From Paractinoplanes brasiliensis (GTDB lineage Bacteria > Actinomycetota > Actinomycetes > Mycobacteriales > Micromonosporaceae): DNA of 64,000 nt. Of the stretch, positions 59,501 to 64,000 are shown piece by piece (the first letter of the stretch is position 1; each line of letters starts with the position of its first letter). The notes beneath the pieces were generated by a model, which did not search any database, was not told where the DNA came from, and saw only the letters and a list, made by a program, of their open reading frames with translations. A program made the position numbers and the translations under genes. Location of the stretch: the NCBI RefSeq assembly GCF_004362215.1, contig NZ_SNWR01000001.1:930001-994000 (forward strand), read 5' to 3'.

Positions 59501-60931
59501 TCGCCGGGCGCCCCGGCCCAGCGGATCAGCACGGCCGTCTCGTTCGCGGCCAGGACTTCGTTCAAGGCTGCGGCTGTCACCAAGGACGGCCCGTTGGCCG
59601 ACCCGTGGACCAACATCGGCGAGTACCCGGCGGTCGTCATGGACAACCGGGTCGTCAACCTGGACGGCAAGGTCTACTCGCTCGGCGGCACCAACGGCAC
59701 CGCCGCCTACAAGACGAACTACGTCTACGACCCGGTCGCCCAGGCCTGGAGGCCGATCGCCGACCTGCCCGAGGCCCGCAGCGCGCTCACCGTGGGCGTG
59801 ATCGACGGCCAGATCATCGCCACCGGCGGCTGGGGCCCGTCCGGCCCGTCCGCCACCACCTGGGCCTACGACCCGGGCGCGGACACCTGGACGCGCAAGG
59901 CCGACAACCCGGCGCCGCGCTCGGCGGCCGGTCAGGCCGTGGTCGACGGCAAGCTGTACGCCGTGGCCGGCTGCACCACCGCCAACTGCACGCCGATGTC
60001 GAACGACGTGGTCGCCTACGACCTGGCCAGTGACAGCTGGACGACGCTGGCCGACTACCCGAAGTCGGTCGCCTTCGCCGCATGCGGCGGCATCGACGGC
60101 GTCATCTACTGCACCGGCGGCAACGACGGCGCGGTCTCGCAGAAGGCCGGCTACGCCTTCGACCCCGGCACCGGCTCGTGGACGGCCATCCCGGACGCCC
60201 CGGCCGACCAGTGGGCCAGCTCGTACGCCGCGGCCAACGGCAAGCTGCTGGTCGTGGGCGGCGTGCAGGCGGGCGCGGTGACCAACGCCGGCTTCGCCTA
60301 CGACCCGGCCGCCGGCTCGTGGTCGGCCCTGCCCAACGCCAACACGGCCCGCTACCGGGGCGCCGCTTCCTGCGGCTTCTACAAGGTGGGTGGCTCGTCC
60401 GGCGGCTTCAACCCGACCACCTCGAGCGAGGTGCTGCCCGGCCTGGAGGAGTGCGGCGCGGCCGGCGACGTCAGCTGGATGACGCTCGACAAGACGGAGG
60501 CCACGCTGGCCCCCGGTAAGAAGCTGACCGTCACCGTGGGCATCACCGCCACCGTGGACCAGCCGGGCGCGTACACCGGCTCGGTCGGCATCAAGGAGAA
60601 CACCCCGTACACCGTGGCGCCGGTCGGGGTCACGCTCAACGCGCTGCCCCCGAAGACGTGGGCCAAGCTGATGGGCACGGTCACCGGCGTCCCCTGTGGC
60701 GGCGCCGGCGCCCCGCTGGCCGGGGCCACGGTCCAGGTCGACTCGTGGGCGACCTCGCTCACCTTCGCCACCGACGCCGAGGGCCAGTACGCGTACTGGC
60801 TCGACAAGCGCAACAACCCGCTCACCCTGATCGCCGCCAAGGACGGCTACAAGCCCCAGGCCCGTACGTCGAAGGTCGCCCCGGCCGAGCCGAAGGTGGA
60901 GAACTTCGCCCTCGCCCCGGTCCGCTGCTGA
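56567..60931 (+). CDS. Secreted subtilisin-like (S8) protease with Kelch repeats
   Basis: 1454 residues. Signal peptide to about AQAA (36), an inhibitor-like propeptide, then an S8 catalytic domain of the bacillopeptidase F type: Asp near 192 (IASIDSGVQ), His near 240 (NGHGTHTMG), Asn of NNSWG, Ser near 408 (SGTSMATPHLAG). Carboxypeptidase-regulatory-like domains follow (GTLAGKVTDAATGSAVANA; another near the C-terminus), a jelly-roll/MAM-like segment (residues 660-830), and Kelch repeats (VYSLGGTNG, IIATGGWG, LYAVAGCT, VIYCTGGN, LLVVGGVQ). It should digest protein outside the cell. ATG at 56567 with AAGGAG. Very high GC, normal codon use. Confidence 0.92.
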   Translation: MATGPHHRRWLGAGMAVVLAAAGVVATGAGAQAAVGKEDKIRPELAAQMAERGGGDFWIRFGAKADLTAASKIKDWNERGTAVAAALKKAAASSQSGVRAELDKGGATYESFWATNAIKVSKGSPALVQSLAARPEVEGLYAPAKVEAPKVVEGSQQKAVNAVEWGIANINADDVWSQYGITGEGITIASIDSGVQFDHPALVGSYRGNNGDGTFTHDYNWFDAAGACSGAPCDTNGHGTHTMGTMAGSDGTNQVGVAPGVRWITANGCCPSDSALIESGQWMLEPADSAGANPDASKRPNVINNSWGTINPSNEPFMEDITTAWTASGIFGAFANGNSGPGCQSSGSPGSLVSNYSVGAYGVDNTIADFSGRGAGQNGELKPNVSAPGVNVRSTWPGNGYNSISGTSMATPHLAGAVALLWSAAPVLVGDVAATRALLDGTAIDTENSQCGGSADDNNVFGEGRLDALKLIGEAPTGDSGTLAGKVTDAATGSAVANAALTLTGAADRQLTTGTDGTYSTRLPAGDYQVAVTAYGYSAKTVAATVTADQTTTTNVALTAVPTVSVGGAVTDGSGHGWPLYAKVTVAGPGGVSDYTTPTNGRYSFKLPAGSTYKLTFTSQYPGYQTVTKDVVVGTRNVTQNVAVPASQEDCTTAPGYENSTKGDFQTFDGTTAPTGWTVVDNAGKGQTWKFTDDGRRGNNTGGDGGFAIVDSDRYGSGNTQDTSLVSPVVDLTGVANPVIRLDQEYRQYAQETGDVDLSLDGGATWTNVLKQTTNVPGPKRTSVAIPQAAGKSQVQVRFHYYNASFAWWWKVDNVLIGELECVPTDGGLVVGHVTDGNTGGYVNGATVADKNDAAVKVTTVATPDDTGLADGFFWLLAKPGSRTFAATAGNYSGDTATVDVEADWTSTAAFELGAGQLAVTPAAVSADVRMPDGSAAKKFTVTNTGTQPVEVKLSERSGSFDMLKADGSNTTLGEILGSPGAPAQRISTAVSFAARTSFKAAAVTKDGPLADPWTNIGEYPAVVMDNRVVNLDGKVYSLGGTNGTAAYKTNYVYDPVAQAWRPIADLPEARSALTVGVIDGQIIATGGWGPSGPSATTWAYDPGADTWTRKADNPAPRSAAGQAVVDGKLYAVAGCTTANCTPMSNDVVAYDLASDSWTTLADYPKSVAFAACGGIDGVIYCTGGNDGAVSQKAGYAFDPGTGSWTAIPDAPADQWASSYAAANGKLLVVGGVQAGAVTNAGFAYDPAAGSWSALPNANTARYRGAASCGFYKVGGSSGGFNPTTSSEVLPGLEECGAAGDVSWMTLDKTEATLAPGKKLTVTVGITATVDQPGAYTGSVGIKENTPYTVAPVGVTLNALPPKTWAKLMGTVTGVPCGGAGAPLAGATVQVDSWATSLTFATDAEGQYAYWLDKRNNPLTLIAAKDGYKPQARTSKVAPAEPKVENFALAPVRC

Positions 60932-60945
60932 CCCGTTGAGATGAG

Positions 60946-60979
60946 GCCGGCCCGTCCGCGAACACGCGGGCGGGCCGGC
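60946..60979. terminator. Bidirectional tetraloop terminator
   Basis: 15-bp stem (one G-T pair) GCCGGCCCGTCCGCG / CGCGGGCGGGCCGGC with loop AACA, between the protease and the convergent winged-helix gene. Confidence 0.85.
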
Positions 60980-60996
60980 TGCTCGATGAATACCGC

Positions 60997-61452
60997 CTAT
61001 GCCGTGAACCGGATTCCGACGCCGCGGATGGCGTGGATCGTCGCCGCCGCACCCAGCCGGGCCAGTTTGGCCCGCACCCGGCGCACCGTCGAGTGGATGT
61101 CCGAGCCGCGGCCCACGTGCTCGTTGCCCCAGACCGCGAGATGCAGTCTCTCGTACGTCCAGACCCGCCCCGGCGCGGCCACGAGACACTGGAGGAAATC
61201 GTGTTCGAGCGGCGTCAGCGCGACCTCCCGGTCGAGCCAGCACAACACGCGGCGGTCGGAGTCGACCCGCAGCCCCTCCTCCGGCTCGGCTTCGCTCGGC
61301 GGGGCCACCACGTTGAGGAACTGCCGCGCCTGGTCCGGTGTGGACACTATGAGAATGGCCTCGCTGCCACCGAGCAGTTGCGCCAGCTTCCGGCGCCCGT
61401 CCGGGGAGGACGCGATGCCGATGGCCAACGAGGGAACCGTACTGTTCGTCAT
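60997..61452 (-). CDS. Winged-helix (OmpR-type) DNA-binding protein
   Basis: 151 residues. N-terminal 70 residues are a degenerate receiver-like or unrelated lead (LAIGIASSPDGRRKLAQLLG, no clear phospho-Asp); the C-terminal half is a Trans_Reg_C winged helix: VALTPLEHDFLQCLVAAPGR, STVRRVRAKLARLG, IRGVGIRF. No histidine kinase is adjacent. ATG at 61452. Target unknown; the neighbouring protease is convergent, so not an obvious target. Confidence 0.8.
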   Translation of the reverse strand: MTNSTVPSLAIGIASSPDGRRKLAQLLGGSEAILIVSTPDQARQFLNVVAPPSEAEPEEGLRVDSDRRVLCWLDREVALTPLEHDFLQCLVAAPGRVWTYERLHLAVWGNEHVGRGSDIHSTVRRVRAKLARLGAAATIHAIRGVGIRFTA

Positions 61453-61535
61453 GCCCCGCCTCTCAGCGTTCGATCAACGCATTGAAGTAAGGCTATGACC
61501 GCGGTCCAATGTCCCGGTGGCGGCGTTGCGCCATG

Positions 61536-62171
61536 TCATAAATCCGCCACCGCAGTAGTCCCCCGGCGCAGCGGGATGGGGTTGTCGTCGGGAACCACTT
61601 GCCAGGCGCCTTCGGCCAGGGGCGCGCGCAGCTCGGCGCAGCGCTCGGTCCGGCCCGCGCCCAACTGTCGCCACGGCGTGGCCGCCAGCTGATCGGTGAG
61701 CTGCTCGACCCGGGCGTGGGCGTCACGCCCGGCCGCCGTGGCGACACCACCGGCGTCGAGCCAGCCCCGCTCCCGCAGCCGACCGGCGGCGGCCTGCCAC
61801 TCGTCATCCGTCCAGCCGCGGGCCGGCTGGGTGACCTCGCGCAGGTGACCACCGTCCCGCCCGACCCGCCACACCAGCGACTCGCAGCCGTCCACCCCGG
61901 CGGTGAGCAGCGCGGCGACGTGCCCGTCGCGGCGGTGCTCGCGCAGGATGGTGGCCGCCTGCCACGGCCGGGCCACCGGCTCCTCCGGCCACGGCAGGTC
62001 CGCGTGGGCCGCCGCCAACACCCGCCCACCCAGGTCGGCGTTCCGGGCCGCCTCCTCGAGCAGATCGGCCGCCTCGCCCACCGGCAAGTCACCGAACAGC
62101 TCCCGCAGCGTCGCCTCGGCTCCCTCGGCCCGAGCCGCCAGCGCGGCGGCCGGGCTGATCCGCACGCGCCT
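61536..62171 (-). pseudogene. SCO6745-type protein, N-terminally truncated
   Basis: Reads LFGDLPVGEAADLLEEAARN, LAAAHADLPWPEEPVARPWQ, REHRRDGHVAALLTAGVDG and RGWTDDEWQAAAGRLRERGW: the order and motifs of SCO6745-family helical proteins, but those begin about 60-100 residues earlier. At 62171 the similarity stops. The remaining frame can start inside, but I judge it truncated. Function of the family unknown. Confidence 0.55.
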
Positions 62172-62388
62172 GCCCGAACTAGGCGAACTGGGCGACGACG
62201 TGGTCCTGTTCAGCCTGCAAACGATGGTCATCGCCGGTGCGCTGCCCGCCTACAGCACACCCCCACCCAGCCTGCAGGCCGCCTACGAGGCTGAACCCGA
62301 CCTGGCCCGTTTCCACCTGGGCCTGCAAGACACCCTCGAACTGGGCCTGACCGCCACCCTGCTGGGCGTGCTGCCCCGCGGTGACTAA
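62172..62388 (+). pseudogene. C-terminal scrap, perhaps of a TetR-type regulator
   Basis: ELGDDVVLFSLQTMVIAGAL, EAEPDLARFHLGLQDTLELG and LTATLLGVLPRGD end at a stop at 62388. The helical pattern fits a TetR effector domain, but the identity is weak. The 5' part is replaced by the SCO6745-type remnant on the other strand. Confidence 0.35.
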
Positions 62389-63150
62389 CCCTGTCGTTGG
62401 AATTGATGGTACGCAAAAGGGGAGCATGATCCCTCAGTCGGACAGATCGCCCCTGGGTCATGTGTTACGTTCCGACCTGAAGCCAGCCCCATCGGGGTTG
62501 GAAGTCGGGCCGTGAATCCCCGCTGGCCGGGAGCCCGGCCCGGCGCCTCACCCAGATCGGCCCGGCTCCCAGGGCACGGGAAGCAGTTCTGTGTGGCGCC
62601 GGTAGTGATCCGCGACTCCGGGTTCCCCCTCGGCGAGGTCGCGGCGGAACGCCGCGGCGGCAAAGTCCGCGAGCCACAAGCACGGCTCATCGGAAGCCCT
62701 CGCTTGGCCGAACGCGAAATCGCGAAGCACCGGTTCGCGATTCCGCAGACGTCCCGCCACCCGGGCGTCCGCGCTGCGTAGGCGCTCGCCCTCGCGCTGT
62801 TCGATCAGGCGTGCTGCGCCAGGGCCGCGCCGATGTCGGCGGTGCGAGCCAGGTCCGGTGAGGGTCCGGGTTCCACCCTGCCGATGACCCGCCCGGACTT
62901 CGCGGTCACGGTTTCCCCGCCTCGATTGCTCGAGTTGACCGGTCGGAGTTCCCCGTACGGCCGGAGGCATCGCCGTTGAAACGACGACGGCGAATGTCTA
63001 CGATCCGGCTGATCACTTCGGGCCGTCGTCCTGCTGCCGCGGCACCACGATGGACTCCCCGCATGGCGCCGGGACGGCACGTTCAGCGATCGGCCACTCA
63101 TCGGCGGCTACGAGTAGCACGCCGGTCTCTACTGATCACGGGGAAAAGTC
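62389..63150. other. Intergenic region with one protein scrap
   Basis: Mostly non-coding. A minus-strand fragment is listed at 62548-62790; the remainder (62791-63150) shows nothing recognisable beyond the ribosome site GGGGAAAAG of the next gene. Confidence 0.4.
62548..62790 (-). pseudogene. Possible DUF3800 C-terminal remnant
   Basis: The stretch SDEPCLWLADFAAAAFRRDL resembles the end of DUF3800 proteins (EPLLWxADxxAxAVRR). Only about 80 codons remain and no start is visible. Confidence 0.35.
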
Positions 63151-64000
63151 ATGCGAAGAACTCTCGCGGCTACCGTCGGCGGCCTGGTCGCCGCCGTCGC
63201 ACTGGTCGCACCCGGCATCGCCCAGGCGGCCGAGCCGCCGTCCGAGGTGAGGGTGATCCCGGCTCCGTCCTATCCGGTCTATCCGACCGACCAGATCGCC
63301 TTCGCCGGTGAGACCGGCTTCCTGCACCAGCGCGCCGCGAACCGGCCGTGAGTGTGGACCACCTACGCCGATCGGCAGACCACACCGATCACCAGCCTCC
63401 CGAACACGTTCTCGGCCACGCCGGCCGGCGGCGACACCATGGTGTTTCTCGGCGGAGTGCCCAGCCACCCGGCCACCTCGACGACTCAGCCGGCGCTGAA
63501 CCTGGCCACCAAAACCTGGCGGGACGTGCCGGTGAGCAGCAACGTGCAGCTCACCCGGCTGCTGGGCAACTCGGCGGCGGTGGCGATCACCTCCGGCACT
63601 CCGCCCACGGCCGAGCTGCGCCGGATCGCCGCGGACGGGTCGTGGACGTCCGCACCGATCACCGGCGTCCCGGCTGGCACGACCGGACTCACCATCGTGG
63701 CCGGTGACGACACCGGCGCCGTGCTGCGGGTCGTCCATCCCGACGGTCCCCGGTACGGCCTGGTGGACGCGGCCGCCGGCCGGATGGCCCTGCTGCCCGC
63801 CGGTGTGCTGCTGGCCAACGTGACAACGCTGACCAAGGACCGGATCGGCCTGTTCACCAGCACCTCGGCGCAGAGCCTGTCGCGCGCCGCGGTGCTGGAC
63901 GGCACCGCGACCGTTCCGGGGACCATCGAGTTCCTGACCACGGTTCCGCTGGGTCTGGCCCGGCTGGCCGGTGACGACGTCATCGTGACGCCGAGCACCG
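63151..64000 (+). pseudogene. Secreted protein with an in-frame TGA, 3' end outside window
   Basis: ATG at 63151 behind GGGGAAAAG starts a signal peptide (MRRTLAATVGGLVAAVALVA ending AQAA) and a short mature part. At 63349-63351 TGA follows AANRP, yet the same frame continues open to the window end (VWTTYADRQTTPITSLPNTF, GGDTMVFLGG, VDAAAGRMALLPAGVL), with repeats resembling a beta-propeller or Kelch-like fold. Probably a TGG or CGA codon has become TGA. A second start at GTG 63352 would give a product without export signal. Family unknown. Confidence 0.6.

Noticed and set aside
56528..61243. 1571-codon minus-strand frame opposite the S8 protease
   Set aside because: A shadow of very GC-rich coding; low-complexity Arg/Gly/Val sequence with no family features, while the plus strand has a full protease.
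63349..63351. TGA as selenocysteine
   Set aside because: The context AANRP-stop-VWTT has no selenoprotein pattern and no hairpin follows; nonsense mutation is simpler.
1..64000. CRISPR arrays, tRNA and rRNA genes
   Set aside because: No regularly spaced repeats or tRNA-like cloverleaf sequences were noticed while reading; a covariance-model scan was not possible.

Overview
The window is very GC-rich, uses GTG starts often, packs genes with 4-bp start/stop overlaps, and carries SARP/AfsR, ROK, LacI and MarR regulators and many secreted enzymes. This suits a filamentous actinomycete, probably of the Micromonosporaceae/Actinoplanes type; the species cannot be fixed from the sequence alone. I saw no rRNA, tRNA or CRISPR array.

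Left part (1-11.5 kb). A minus-strand branched-chain amino-acid ABC operon (livF, livG, livM) ends abruptly in a livH that has lost its 5' half and abuts the frameshifted remains of a flavin monooxygenase. Then come a DUF6924 gene inside a diverged duplication shared with 20.2-20.8 kb, an exported acetoacetate-decarboxylase-like protein, a secreted SGNH hydrolase, a large SARP/NB-ARC/TPR regulator with a compositionally foreign centre, a DUF695-like gene, and a loose TPR tail from a second SARP-type gene.

Aromatic-prenyl operon (11.7-15.0 kb). Four plus-strand genes, each overlapping the next by ATGA, encode a UbiC-like chorismate pyruvate-lyase (one apparent 1-base deletion), a UbiA prenyltransferase, a type I isopentenyl-diphosphate isomerase and a p-hydroxybenzoate-hydroxylase-like flavoenzyme. 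Together they predict a prenylated, hydroxylated 4-hydroxybenzoate product. A convergent FAD enzyme is switched out of frame by an 8-bp tandem repeat. Nearby are a CHAT/caspase-like peptidase coupled to a YbjN-like protein, a DHA2 exporter and its divergent ROK regulator.

Middle (21-45 kb). A ricin-lectin secreted protein, an acyl-CoA-dehydrogenase-like hydroxylase, a divergent MurC homologue, a TAP-type exopeptidase, and broken M6 protease and SDR genes. Then a cyclopropane-synthase-like methyltransferase, a coupled alpha-oxoamine synthase/3-ketodihydrosphingosine-reductase pair (a probable sphingoid-base module), a CASTOR/POLLUX-type channel, a MarR regulator with clear operators facing two SDR genes, a peptide deformylase, and two esterase-like phytase paralogues separated by a freshly inserted ISAs1-family element with a perfect 10-bp target duplication. 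Broken genes are dense from 2.7 to 45 kb.

Right part (45-64 kb). An intact sugar locus: GH116 glycosidase divergent from a LacI regulator, an ABC importer (lipoprotein and two permeases), a small membrane protein, a second LacI regulator, an FGGY kinase and a FucI/AraA-like isomerase. Two GAAATCGATTTC palindromes mark the likely LacI regulon. A 1454-residue subtilisin-like protease with Kelch repeats follows, then an orphan winged-helix protein, several remnants, and a secreted protein with an in-frame TGA running off the edge.
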